From Kocuria rosea subsp. polaris (GTDB taxonomy: Bacteria > Actinomycetota > Actinomycetes > Actinomycetales > Micrococcaceae), in NCBI GenBank assembly GCA_023896275.1, contig MLDA01000004.1, forward strand, positions 62,001 through 126,000: a stretch of DNA of 64,000 nt. Reading direction: 5' to 3'. The translations under genes and the position numbers were made by a program. The notes below the pieces were generated by a model. The model saw nothing but the letters and a program-made list of their open reading frames with translations. It did no database searches and had not been told where the DNA came from. Shown here in pieces: positions 33,107 to 41,649 of the stretch; position 1 is the stretch's first letter, and every line of letters starts with the position of its first letter.

Positions 33107-34561
33107 TCAGTCCGAGAGGTTCGCCAGGCGTTCGGGGCGCAGCATCTCGGCCAGCTGCTCCGGGGTGAGCAGGCCGCGTTCGAGCACGAGCTCGGCCACC
33201 CCGCGACCGCTGTGCAGGGCCTCGAGCGCGATTGACGTCGACTCCGCGTACCCGAGCACCGGGTTCAGCGCGGTGACCAGCCCGATCGAGTTCTCCACCG
33301 AGCGGCGCAACTCGTCCGCGTTGGCCGTGATGCCCGCGACGCAGCGCGTCGAGAGGGTGGTGCACGCCGCGGCCAGGTGAGCCATCGACTTCGAGAGGCT
33401 GTGGACGATCACCGGCTCAAACGCGTTGAGTTGCAGCTGCCCGCCTTCTGCCGCCATCGAGATCGTGACGTCGTTGCCGACGACCTCGAACGCGACCTGG
33501 CTGACGACCTCCGGGATCACCGGGTTGACCTTGCCCGGCATGATCGAGGAGCCGGACTGGACCGCCGGCAGGTTGATCTCGTTGAGCCCGGCGCGCGGGC
33601 CGGAGGAGAGCAGTCGCAGGTCGTTGCAGATCTTCGAGAGTTTCAGCGCGACGCGCTTGAGCACGCCGGAGAGGTGCACAAACGCGCCGACGTCCTGGGT
33701 GGCCTCGATGAGGTCCGGCGAGGTCGTCAGCGCCAGCCCGCTGATCTCGGCCAAGTGCTGGCGTGCGGCCTCGGCGTATCCGGGAGGGGCGTTGAGGGCG
33801 GTGCCGATCGCCGTCGCGCCGAGGTTGATCTCGTGCACGAGGCGCAGCGACTCCTCGAGCCGGTCGTGATCCTCGCGCAGGGTCACGGCGTAGCCGCGGA
33901 ACTCCTGGCCCAGCGTCATCGGGACGGCGTCCTGCAGCTGGGTCCGGCCCATCTTCACGACCGTTCGGAATTCCTCGCCCTTCGCGGCGAAGGCGGCCTC
34001 GAGCTCCTCGAGCGCGTCGAGCAGCGGCCGCGCAGCGAACACGGTGGCGACGTTGACCGCCGTGGGATACGCGTCGTTGGTGGACTGGCTGAGGTTCACG
34101 TGGTCATTGGGGTGCAGGCGCGCGTAGTCGCCTTTGGCGTGGCCGAGAAGCTCGAGCGCGCGGTTGGCGATGACCTCGTTGGCGTTCATGTTGGTCGAGG
34201 TCCCGGCTCCGCCCTGAATGACGTCGACCACGAACGCCTCGTGCAGGGCGCCGCCGATGATCTCGGTGCAGGCGGCGTCGATCGCCGTGGCGCGCTCGGC
34301 GTCGAGCAGGCCGAGGTCGCGGTTGGCGCGGGCGGCGGCCTGCTTGACCATGGCCAGGGCACGGACGAGGTGCGGGTTCGAGGAGAGGCGCTGCCCCGTG
34401 ATGGGGAAGTTCTCAACTGCGCGCAGCGTGTGCACGCCCCAGTAGGCGTCGACGGGCACATCCCGGTCGCCAATGAGGTCGTGTTCGGTGCGGACGGGCA
34501 CGACGACGGCGGGTGCGTCGTCGCCGGCTGCAGTGCGGGCGGGGTGCGTGGGCTGGGACAA
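33107..34561 (-). CDS. aspA: Aspartate ammonia-lyase
   Basis: A 484-residue enzyme that converts aspartate to fumarate and ammonia. The fumarase/aspartase signature GSSIMPGKVNP lies at residues 337-347, with the flexible catalytic loop. Other blocks are YWGVHTLRAVENFPITG and GGAGTSTNMNANEVIANRA. The start is a TTG with AGGAG at good spacing. It lies 84 bases behind the asparaginase gene, completing asparagine breakdown. Confidence 0.92.
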   Translation of the reverse strand: MSQPTHPARTAAGDDAPAVVVPVRTEHDLIGDRDVPVDAYWGVHTLRAVENFPITGQRLSSNPHLVRALAMVKQAAARANRDLGLLDAERATAIDAACTEIIGGALHEAFVVDVIQGGAGTSTNMNANEVIANRALELLGHAKGDYARLHPNDHVNLSQSTNDAYPTAVNVATVFAARPLLDALEELEAAFAAKGEEFRTVVKMGRTQLQDAVPMTLGQEFRGYAVTLREDHDRLEESLRLVHEINLGATAIGTALNAPPGYAEAARQHLAEISGLALTTSPDLIEATQDVGAFVHLSGVLKRVALKLSKICNDLRLLSSGPRAGLNEINLPAVQSGSSIMPGKVNPVIPEVVSQVAFEVVGNDVTISMAAEGGQLQLNAFEPVIVHSLSKSMAHLAAACTTLSTRCVAGITANADELRRSVENSIGLVTALNPVLGYAESTSIALEALHSGRGVAELVLERGLLTPEQLAEMLRPERLANLSD

Positions 34562-34644
34562 AGCGGGGCTCCTGTGGGTGGTGGTGCCGGCTCGCGCGGG
34601 CTGGGAGAAGAGTGGTCAGGGCGGGATCGGCGGGGCTGGGGTGG

Positions 34645-35610
34645 CTAGAAGGCGGCGTTCAGCCAGCCGACGTGTTCGCCGCCGCCGAGGACGGACACGC
34701 GGGTCAGCGGGTCCAGGGCCGCCGCGAGATCCGCGTCGCCGGTCGCGCGCAGCAGCGCCGCGGTGGCGACGGGCATGCGGGCGCGGTCCCCGCCGTCGGA
34801 CACCTTGACCGCGACGGCGGTGCCGTCCGGCAGCGCAGCGGCCTGAATGCCCTCGAACCCGTCCTTGGCGATCGAGCCGGGTACGGCCCGCATGAACGCG
34901 GTGACGTCGCGGCCCTCTCCGGCGACGAGTTCCGGGCAGGCGCTCATCGCGTCCGCGACCGCACGTGCACCGGTGCCGGCCGGCGCGGTGGCGAGGCGGG
35001 AGAAGGCCCGCGCCAGCGCGGTCAGCGTGATCCCGTAGACGGGCGTGCCGCAGCCGTCGGTGCTCGCGACGTGCGGCGCCGCGCCGGTGAGAGTGGCGAC
35101 CGAGCCGGCCAGCAGGTCGGCGACCGGGTGCCCGGGCTGCAGGTAACCGGCGACCGGCCAGTCGCGGGCGACGCACAGCGCGACGAGCGCGGCGTGTTTG
35201 CCCGAGCAGTTCTGGGCCAACCGCGTCGGTACCCCGCCGGCGGCGAGGAAGGCTGCGCGTTCGGCCGGGCCGTAGGGCAGATCGAGCGAGTTGGCCAGAG
35301 CCGACTCGTCGAGGCCGGCCGCGGCGAGCGTCGAGAGCGCCACCTCCTGGTGCCGCGCGGCGCCGGAGTGGCTCGCGGCGGCGAGCGCGAGCTGCTCACG
35401 CGTGAGGTGCGCGCCGGCGTCGTGCATCCCGGCCGCGAAGAGCGGCTTGAGCGCCGAGCGCGGGTAGAACAGTGCGTCGGGGTCGCCGACCGAGTACAGC
35501 ACCTCGCCGGCGGGGGAGAGGACGACGGCGGAACCGTAGTGCACGCTCTCGATGAGATCGCCGCGGCTCTGCAGGGCGACTGGCGCGTGGCGGGGCAGGG
35601 TGGTGTTCAC
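34645..35610 (-). CDS. Asparaginase (type II-like family, PF06089)
   Basis: A 321-residue amidohydrolase of the small PF06089 asparaginase family, distinct from the E. coli type. Visible blocks: SALKPLFAAGMHDAG, LAAASHSGAARHQ, NCSGKHAALVALCV, and STDGCGTPVYGITL. It should release ammonia from asparagine. Its start overlaps the GntR-type gene by four bases and aspartase follows, so the three form one operon. Confidence 0.88.
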   Translation of the reverse strand: MNTTLPRHAPVALQSRGDLIESVHYGSAVVLSPAGEVLYSVGDPDALFYPRSALKPLFAAGMHDAGAHLTREQLALAAASHSGAARHQEVALSTLAAAGLDESALANSLDLPYGPAERAAFLAAGGVPTRLAQNCSGKHAALVALCVARDWPVAGYLQPGHPVADLLAGSVATLTGAAPHVASTDGCGTPVYGITLTALARAFSRLATAPAGTGARAVADAMSACPELVAGEGRDVTAFMRAVPGSIAKDGFEGIQAAALPDGTAVAVKVSDGGDRARMPVATAALLRATGDADLAAALDPLTRVSVLGGGEHVGWLNAAF

Positions 35611-36314
35611 TTCTCGGTCTCCTCGACGATGGTGGTGACGGTGCGGCGGACGGCGCCCAGGTGGGCCTCCATGGCGGCGGCGGCCGACCGCGGATCGCGT
35701 TCCGCGATCGCCTCCAGGATGCGACGGTGCTCGGCGTTCGACGTCCGACGGCGGCCGGCCACGAGGTTCAGGGTTTCGGACTGGTGCGTGAGGGCGTCGC
35801 GGATGTCAGCGACGATCTTCGCGAAGACGGCGTTGCCGCTGGCGTCGGCGAGGGCCGCGTGGAAAGAGGCGTCGAGCTCGACCCAGGCCTCGCCGTCGTC
35901 CTCCGCGTCCATGGCGTCGACGAGGCGGCGGAGCCCGGCGAGCTCATCGTCCGTGCGGTGCTCAGCGGCGAGACCGGCGGCCGGGATCTCGATGTGCGGG
36001 CGGGCCTGGTTGAGGTCGTGGGCCGAGTAGGCGCCGAGGACGAGGTCCTGCGGCGGGCGGGACGCGACGACGAAGGTGCCCCTGCCCGTCTCCGTGCGAG
36101 TCAGGCCGAGCGCGGCGCACGAGCGCAGGGCCTCACGGACCACGGAGCGGCTGACGCCGAAGTCCGCGGCGAGGCGCGCCTCGGCGGCGAGCTTGGTGCC
36201 GACCGGCAGGGTGCCGTCTCCGATGGCCTGGCGCAGGGAGCGGAAGACGGCTTCGGCGGCGCTGCTGCGCTCGATCGGCGGCAGTCCGGCTGTAGGGCTG
36301 TCTGACAGGTTCAC
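35607..36314 (-). CDS. GntR/FadR-type transcriptional regulator of the asparagine operon
   Basis: A 235-residue regulator: winged-helix domain (AEAVFRSLRQAIGDGTLPVG; LAADFGVSRSVVREALRSCAALG) at about 18-80, and an all-helical FCD ligand domain behind it. The GTG at 36314 is chosen; CATACT lies seven bases upstream and may be a leaderless -10. It heads the operon with asparaginase and aspartase, so the effector may be asparagine or aspartate. Confidence 0.87.
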   Translation of the reverse strand: MNLSDSPTAGLPPIERSSAAEAVFRSLRQAIGDGTLPVGTKLAAEARLAADFGVSRSVVREALRSCAALGLTRTETGRGTFVVASRPPQDLVLGAYSAHDLNQARPHIEIPAAGLAAEHRTDDELAGLRRLVDAMDAEDDGEAWVELDASFHAALADASGNAVFAKIVADIRDALTHQSETLNLVAGRRRTSNAEHRRILEAIAERDPRSAAAAMEAHLGAVRRTVTTIVEETEK

Positions 36315-36362
36315 GTCTTCGAGTATGCGGTCTCGGCGTGGTGTGGTCAAGCCGGACGGGAA

Positions 36363-36368
36363 TAGGGT
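36363..36368 (+). promoter_or_regulatory. Leaderless -10 element for the CoA-binding protein gene
   Basis: TAGGGT, six bases, then the ATG at 36375. Confidence 0.55.
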
Positions 36369-36374
36369 GGGGGC

Positions 36375-36797
36375 ATGGAGACGAAGCCGCACTCGAACGA
36401 CCCGTCCGTCATCAAGCGCCTGATGACCACCCCGGGCCGGTGGGCCGTCGTCGGGCTGACAAACAATCCCTCCCGCGTCGCGCTGCCCGTGGCGACGTGG
36501 GTGCGCGACCGCCTCGGCATGGAGATCGTCCCCGTCAACCCGCGCGGCGAGGAGGTGCTCGGGGCTCCCGGGCACACTCGGCTCGCGGATATCGAAGGGC
36601 ACGTCGACGTCGTCGACTGTTTCGTGAACTCGGAACGCGTCGGCGACGTCGTCGACCAGGCGATCGAAATCGGCGCCGGCGCGGTCTGGCTTCAGCTCGG
36701 GGTCATCGACGAGGCCGCCGCCCGGCGCGCGAAGGAGGCCGGCCTCGACGTCGTGATGAACACCTGCCCGAAGATCGAGGCGGTGCGGCTGCCGTGA
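36375..36797 (+). CDS. CoA-binding domain protein (YccU type)
   Basis: A 140-residue single-domain protein with a Rossmann-like CoA-binding fold: WAVVGLTNNPSR (24-35), VPVNPRGEEVLG, and GAGAVWLQLGVIDEAA near the end. Homologous domains occur in succinyl-CoA synthetase. The role of the stand-alone protein is unknown. Its stop overlaps the next gene. Confidence 0.85.
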   Translation: METKPHSNDPSVIKRLMTTPGRWAVVGLTNNPSRVALPVATWVRDRLGMEIVPVNPRGEEVLGAPGHTRLADIEGHVDVVDCFVNSERVGDVVDQAIEIGAGAVWLQLGVIDEAAARRAKEAGLDVVMNTCPKIEAVRLP

Positions 36798-37228
36798 GCG
36801 GCGGCCTGACGACGGCGGACGTGCGGCGGATGTGCCTCGCGCTGCCCGGCGCGTTCGAGGACCAGCCCTTTGGCCCGGACACGCTCGTGGTCAAGGTGCG
36901 CGGCCGAGCCGCGACCCGGCCCAAGATGTTCGCACTGATCTGGAGCGAGGGCCGGGAGGTCGCCGGGGCCGGGGCGGCCCCGGCAGCGACGGCGCGCATG
37001 AACCTGAAGGTCGATCCGGCGCTCGGTGATCAACTGCGGGCCGCTCACCCGGAGATCACGCCCGGCTACCACATGAACAAACGCCACTGGGTGACGTTGG
37101 CCTGCGGCCCCGGGCTGCCGGAGGCCATGGTGCGGGACATGATCGAGGACTCCTACGACCTCGTCGTCGAGACTCTGCCGGCCGCGGATCGGGAGGCGCT
37201 CGGCTGGCGCCGCTCGGCCGGTGCGTGA
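36794..37228 (+). CDS. MmcQ/YjbR-family protein
   Basis: A 144-residue protein of the MmcQ/YjbR DNA-binding-like fold: VRRMCLALPGAFEDQPFG (10-27), MNLKVDPALGDQLRAAHPEITPGYHMNKRHWVTL, and a late MIEDSYDLVVETLP. It starts at the GTG overlapping the CoA-binding stop (GTGA); the frame upstream is a shadow. Exact function unknown. Confidence 0.87.
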   Translation: MSGGLTTADVRRMCLALPGAFEDQPFGPDTLVVKVRGRAATRPKMFALIWSEGREVAGAGAAPAATARMNLKVDPALGDQLRAAHPEITPGYHMNKRHWVTLACGPGLPEAMVRDMIEDSYDLVVETLPAADREALGWRRSAGA

Positions 37229-37291
37229 CGTCGTTGTGAGGATCACGGCCGCCAAGCCGATCCGACCCTGCCCTGGGGCCGTCGCCGGCCG

Positions 37292-37297
37292 TAGGGT
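37292..37297 (+). promoter_or_regulatory. Leaderless -10 element for the monooxygenase-like gene
   Basis: TAGGGT, six bases (GGAAGC), then the ATG at 37304. Confidence 0.55.
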
Positions 37298-37303
37298 GGA
37301 AGC

Positions 37304-37624
37304 ATGATTTTCATCGTCGTTGAGTTCACCGTGAAGCCCGAATCCGCCGACACCTTCATCGAGGCCACGCGCCCGTTCACCGCGGCCACCCGCGCCGAAG
37401 CCGGGAACCTCTGGTTCGACTGGTCACGTAGCGTCGAGGATCCGAACCAGTTTGTCCTGGTCGAGGCCTTCAAGGATGACGCCGCCGAGGCCCACGTGAC
37501 CAGCGATCACTTCGCGGCCGGGCTCGAGGCCATGCGCCCGCTGCTCGCCGAGACCCCGCGCATCATCAGCCGCCAGATCGAGGGCGACAGCTGGGACGCC
37601 ATGGGCGAACTGCAGATCGGCTGA
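37304..37624 (+). CDS. Antibiotic-biosynthesis-monooxygenase-fold protein (putative quinol monooxygenase)
   Basis: A 106-residue ABM-domain protein (ferredoxin-like, dimeric): VEFTVKPESADTFIEATRPFTAATRAEAGNLWFDW, then FVLVEAFKDDAAEAHVTSDHF. YgiN-like relatives act on quinols without cofactor; many others have no known substrate. Monocistronic. Confidence 0.87.
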   Translation: MIFIVVEFTVKPESADTFIEATRPFTAATRAEAGNLWFDWSRSVEDPNQFVLVEAFKDDAAEAHVTSDHFAAGLEAMRPLLAETPRIISRQIEGDSWDAMGELQIG

Positions 37625-37759
37625 TTCCCGCCGCGCGCGGCCACGGGGCTGCGCGCGGGCGGTGGCGCCCGCGGCGTTTTCGCCCGGACCCGGAGCCCGA
37701 CCGCGTGCTACGTTGGTGCCTGAATTGCGGGGGGCAATCAGGATTGCGGGTCATAACGA

Positions 37760-40147
37760 ATGGTTCAACGAGGTAGCGTCGTCGCACGTCCGCGCCTGGC
37801 AGAGCGCCTCGTGCGCTGCCACGCCGTCACGATCGTTCAGGCTCCGCCCGGCTACGGTAAGACCGCACTCCTGGCCGACTGGGTCGAGAACACGGCATCG
37901 GCCCGCACCGCCCACGCCACCGATCTGCCCGGGATCCTCGCCGCACAGGCCGGCGGGGCCGTCGTCGTGGACGATTTTGCCCGGCATGAAACCGCCGCGC
38001 TCGCGGAGAGCATCGTCTCCGCGCTGGCCCGCCCCGGAGCTCCGCGGCTGATCGTCGCCACGCGGACCACACCCCTGCTGCGCATGTACGCGTGGGACTA
38101 CGGGCTCGACGTCGGCACGATCGGGGCCGGGGACCTGCTGGCAACCGAGTCAGAACTCGCGGAGATGGTCGTCGCGTGGGGCGGGCGGGTCCCGGACGGC
38201 CTGCACGAGGAGACCGGCGGGTGGCCCCGCGTCGCCCGACTGCTCCTTGAGGAGGGGTCCGCGGAGGCCTATCTGCACCACGCCGTCCTCGCCCAACTCG
38301 ACCGGCAGAGCCTCGCCTTCGCGCTCGCCCTGTCCGCAAACCGCAGCCTGGCCCCCGCCCACCGCCGGGTCTCACCCGGTGCCGGCGCGCCGTCGTCGGA
38401 CGTTTTTGAGCGACTGCTGGTCTCCGGCGTCGTGCAGCGCCGCGCCGACGGCGGCGAGCGCATCCCGCCCGTCGTCGCGGCCGCGCTGCGCCCGCTCGTT
38501 CCGGAGGAGGAGGCGCTGACGTGGCACCGCGCACTCGTCGAGGAACTCGGGCACGACGGCGACGCCGCCTCCCGCGTTCCCCGCATGGAGCATGCCCGGG
38601 CGAGCGAGGACTGGGGTGTGCTCGACCAGTTGTGGACGCGGCACGGCCTGCAGCTGCTGGAAGTGGACGAAGCCGCCGTTGCGCGGGTCTACTCCGATGT
38701 TCCGGCCGAGGCCGTCGCGGCGTGGCCGGCCCTGACGCTGGGCGTCGCCACGGCCCGGGCCCTGCGCGACCGGCGACCGTTCCACGACGTGCAACCCGTG
38801 CTGTGGCAAGCCGCGCGGCGGGCGGCGCAGCAGTTCGAGGGCCCCGGGATGGACCACGGCGGCGACCTCGAGAAGTACATGTACCTGGCGGCCGCAGCGC
38901 TCGTCGACGCGCGCATGGACGGGCGCTGGGAGGAACACCGGCGCATCGCCGAGGCGGTGGAGGAGCGGTACCGCGCCGAGCGCGGCCCCGTGCCCGACAG
39001 TCAGCGGTACGCGTGGTTCCTTCTGCAGGTGTTCCTCGGCGAGATGACGGCAGGCGACGCGGCGCGGGCGAAGCTGGCGGGGCGGAAGGCGCACCTCGTG
39101 GCGCACGACGCCCCCGACTCGCGAGTCTCGTCGGCCGCGGCGGCGGCCGGCATGTGTGCGCTCGCCACGATCGAGGGGTCGGCGCGGGACGCGGCCTACT
39201 GGAGCGAGCAGTACGCGGCCGTGGCCCGCGAGGACGCGTGGGGCTTCGGTTACGCGACGAGCCTGTTCGCGCTCGTGCGCGCGATGCGGGCCGTCGACCG
39301 CCTCGACCTCGAGGCCGCCGAAGCTGCGCTGAGCGACGCGGGCGACCCGCGCAGCGATGTCGATTTCTGGCCGTTCGCCCTGCTGCCGCGCACCCAGCTG
39401 GCGCTGCTGCGCGGCGCGCCGGGGGACATGCTCGACGAGATCGACCGGGTGGTCGCGACGCATCAGGCCCAGTACGACGCCGGCGGGTGGGGGAAGCGCG
39501 TCGTCGCGTGCCTGCGCGTGGAGTTGCTGACGGCGCTCGGCGAGGTGGGGCGCGCCCTGGAGATCGCGGAGTCCATAGCGGACGACTCGACGGCGGTGGT
39601 CCCGCTGGGCGCCCGCGCCCACTTGGTCGGCGGGGATGCTGGGCGCGCGTTCGAGCTGGCGAGGCAGCCGAGGTGGGACGCCGGCGTCACCCCGCGGACC
39701 CGGCTCGGCCGGCTGCTCGTGACGGCGGGCGCCGCCGAACAGCTGGGGGATCGCCACGGGGCCGATGCCGCTTTCGCCGCCGCGCTCGCGCTCTCCAGTG
39801 CGACGGGGCTCATGGCCACCGTGGCGAAGCTGCCCCGCGAGGTCCGGCAGGCCCTGCTCGAACGTCACCACCGCGCGCTGAGCCCGGAGACGCTCGAGCT
39901 GCTTTCCGGCTACCCCGAGGTCTTCGAGAGGAGCGCCGAACCGGTGCGCCTGACGCCGCGGGAGAAAGTGGTCCTGACGGAGATGGGGCGTGCCACGACG
40001 CTCACCGAAGTCGCCAGAAGGTTGACCGTTTCAGCAAACACGGTTAAGAAACAAGCCATCTCGGTCTACGCGAAGCTCGGCGTGCACGATCGCGAGGCGG
40101 CCCTCGAACGGGCGCGCGTGCTCGGGCTGCTGCCTCCGGGTGACTGA
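37760..40147 (+). CDS. LuxR-family large ATP-binding regulator (LAL/MalT-like)
   Basis: A 795-residue regulator. Near the start is a Walker A motif (APPGYGKTALL, about 28-38) with the AAA/STAND region behind it; a long helical, TPR-like middle follows; the last 65 residues are a LuxR helix-turn-helix (LTPREKVVLTEMGRATTLTEVARRLTVSANTVKKQ). LAL proteins bind ATP and an inducer (maltotriose for MalT) and activate transcription. No target operon adjoins it, so its inducer is unknown. The TACGTT about 50 bases upstream may be its -10. Confidence 0.85.
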   Translation: MVQRGSVVARPRLAERLVRCHAVTIVQAPPGYGKTALLADWVENTASARTAHATDLPGILAAQAGGAVVVDDFARHETAALAESIVSALARPGAPRLIVATRTTPLLRMYAWDYGLDVGTIGAGDLLATESELAEMVVAWGGRVPDGLHEETGGWPRVARLLLEEGSAEAYLHHAVLAQLDRQSLAFALALSANRSLAPAHRRVSPGAGAPSSDVFERLLVSGVVQRRADGGERIPPVVAAALRPLVPEEEALTWHRALVEELGHDGDAASRVPRMEHARASEDWGVLDQLWTRHGLQLLEVDEAAVARVYSDVPAEAVAAWPALTLGVATARALRDRRPFHDVQPVLWQAARRAAQQFEGPGMDHGGDLEKYMYLAAAALVDARMDGRWEEHRRIAEAVEERYRAERGPVPDSQRYAWFLLQVFLGEMTAGDAARAKLAGRKAHLVAHDAPDSRVSSAAAAAGMCALATIEGSARDAAYWSEQYAAVAREDAWGFGYATSLFALVRAMRAVDRLDLEAAEAALSDAGDPRSDVDFWPFALLPRTQLALLRGAPGDMLDEIDRVVATHQAQYDAGGWGKRVVACLRVELLTALGEVGRALEIAESIADDSTAVVPLGARAHLVGGDAGRAFELARQPRWDAGVTPRTRLGRLLVTAGAAEQLGDRHGADAAFAAALALSSATGLMATVAKLPREVRQALLERHHRALSPETLELLSGYPEVFERSAEPVRLTPREKVVLTEMGRATTLTEVARRLTVSANTVKKQAISVYAKLGVHDREAALERARVLGLLPPGD

Positions 40148-40401
40148 GCGGCCCACTCGATCGCCGGCCGCGCGGTGCGCCGGCGTCGAAATCCCTCGCC
40201 GGGGGCACCAGCGTGGTGGCGCCGACGAGCGAAGCGGACCAAAGGGGGACCAAATGTCGCCTTATTTCGTCCACTCATTGGCACTTCGGGTCAGGCAGGC
40301 GTCAGAATAGAGGCAGGGCTGGGGGCCCTATGGTCGAGACGCGAGTGCCGGCCTGGTCCGTTGGGGGGACCGGGAAGGCCGGGGGTCGCGTCAGACCGAA
40401 T

Positions 40402-40440
40402 GGACGGGCCGGAGCCTCGGGGGAGAGATCCGGCCCGTCC
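40402..40440. terminator. Strong stem-loop between convergent genes
   Basis: GGACGGGCCGGA (40402-40413) pairs perfectly with TCCGGCCCGTCC (40429-40440) around a 15-base loop. It sits in the 345-base gap between the LuxR-type gene and the convergent lipoprotein gene and may stop transcription from both sides. The rest of the gap holds a GGACCAAA direct repeat (40237-40258 region) and no gene that I can support. Confidence 0.65.
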
Positions 40441-40492
40441 CCGGTCACCGTGGCGGCTCCGGCGAAGCCCGCCGATCCTGACGTGGCGCGAG

Positions 40493-41503
40493 TTAGCGTT
40501 CCTTCCAGATCGCCGTGAACGAGCCGTAGCCGCCGTCGATCTCGCATTCGCCGTCGATCCCGTAGCCCGGCCACAGTCCGTCGAGCGTCGCGCCGAGTTC
40601 CTTAAGCGTGCAGGACCACTTGCCGGCGACCTTGACCGTCGCTCCGTTCTTCGAATCCCAGGACTTCGCAATCCGGGTCGCGTGGTAGACGCTCTGTACG
40701 GTGTCGCAGTCGACGTTGATCGCTTCGTAGACGAACGCGGTACCGTCGCACTCCAGCTTCTTCGCCTTCTCCGGGTGGTACTGCAGCGACCCGATCATGT
40801 GCGCGATATCCACGAACTCCTGCGAGAGCGCGTAGTCGCGGGCCGCCTGTTCGGCGTCGTCGGTGCGCCCGGGCATCTCGGCGATGCCGAGGTCCGCCCG
40901 CCCCTCGAACCGCAGTGGCCCGGCGAGCTTCGGGTAGCCCTTCGTGCCGCCGCCGAGGGGCAGCTCGCTCCCGGGCGCGAGCTTGGCCGGCACCCGCTTG
41001 TTCGAGACCAGCCCGTAGCTGGCGATGCTGTCGGCGTTCGGATGCGTCACGAGATCCAGCACGACGCCGGTCTTGCCGCCGCCGAGCACCTCCGCTTCGG
41101 GCGCCTCCACCCTGTCGATCGGTGTGAAGGAGGACCCTGGGATGGATGCGACCGTCGCGCGGCCCGGGTTCTGCTGCAGCGTCGCCAGGAGCCGGCCGTT
41201 GTCGTCCGTGACCTCATAGCCCGCGATGCCCGTGCTCGAGGTGTTGCCCTGCGCCTCGATCGTCGTGACCGTCCAGTCCTCGTGCACGAGGAACGACATG
41301 TCACCCGACTCCGTCGGCACTCGGCGCCACGCCTCCTCGGGGGATACCTCCGCCTTGGCGCTCGGCCGCACCTCCGCCGGCTCCTCCTTCTCGAAGGCCT
41401 TGGGGAAGACGTCCGCGAGCGCCTCGCATCCCGTTAGGGCCGTCGTCGTTACCAGGGCGAGGGCGGCTAGCGCCAATCGCAGTCGAGTCCGCCGTGCGTT
41501 CAT
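40493..41503 (-). CDS. Secreted lipoprotein of unknown function
   Basis: A 336-residue lipoprotein: basic n-region, hydrophobic core, lipobox LTGC (Cys about 26), then KEEPAEVRPSAKAEV and a globular part with four further Cys (for instance KLECDG, NVDCDTV, GKWSCTLKEL, DGECEIDG) that may form two disulfides. No family recognised. It is monocistronic and read from a leaderless-type promoter. Confidence 0.7.
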   Translation of the reverse strand: MNARRTRLRLALAALALVTTTALTGCEALADVFPKAFEKEEPAEVRPSAKAEVSPEEAWRRVPTESGDMSFLVHEDWTVTTIEAQGNTSSTGIAGYEVTDDNGRLLATLQQNPGRATVASIPGSSFTPIDRVEAPEAEVLGGGKTGVVLDLVTHPNADSIASYGLVSNKRVPAKLAPGSELPLGGGTKGYPKLAGPLRFEGRADLGIAEMPGRTDDAEQAARDYALSQEFVDIAHMIGSLQYHPEKAKKLECDGTAFVYEAINVDCDTVQSVYHATRIAKSWDSKNGATVKVAGKWSCTLKELGATLDGLWPGYGIDGECEIDGGYGSFTAIWKER

Positions 41504-41509
41504 GCCACC

Positions 41510-41515
41510 ACCCTA
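41510..41515 (-). promoter_or_regulatory. Leaderless -10 element for the lipoprotein gene
   Basis: On the minus strand TAGGGT, six bases (GGTGGC), then the ATG at 41503. Confidence 0.55.
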
Positions 41516-41590
41516 GCCACACCGCCCCCTGCTGACGTGGTGTGACGGACAAAGGTGAACAAACTGTGACACGGGGGGCGCTCAACCCCG

Positions 41591-41637
41591 TTGACGCCAA
41601 GCTGAACGAGCGTATAGTGAATTGAACAAGCGTTCAA
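41591..41637 (+). promoter_or_regulatory. Promoter and operator of the TetR/ABC operon
   Basis: TTGACG (41591-41596), 16 bases, TATAGT (41613-41618): a good vegetative promoter. Over the expected start point lies TTGAACAAGCGTTCAA (41622-41637), an inverted repeat with a four-base centre. A related half-site TGAACGAGCG lies 20 bases upstream (41603-41612). This is the expected place for self-repression by the TetR protein. Confidence 0.7.
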
Positions 41638-41649
41638 TGAGGGGAGATC

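Noticed and set aside
41622-41637. SOS (LexA) box before the TetR gene
   Set aside because: TTGAAC-N4-GTTCAA resembles the actinobacterial LexA word but lacks the outer C and G, and the TetR gene directly downstream explains the site better.
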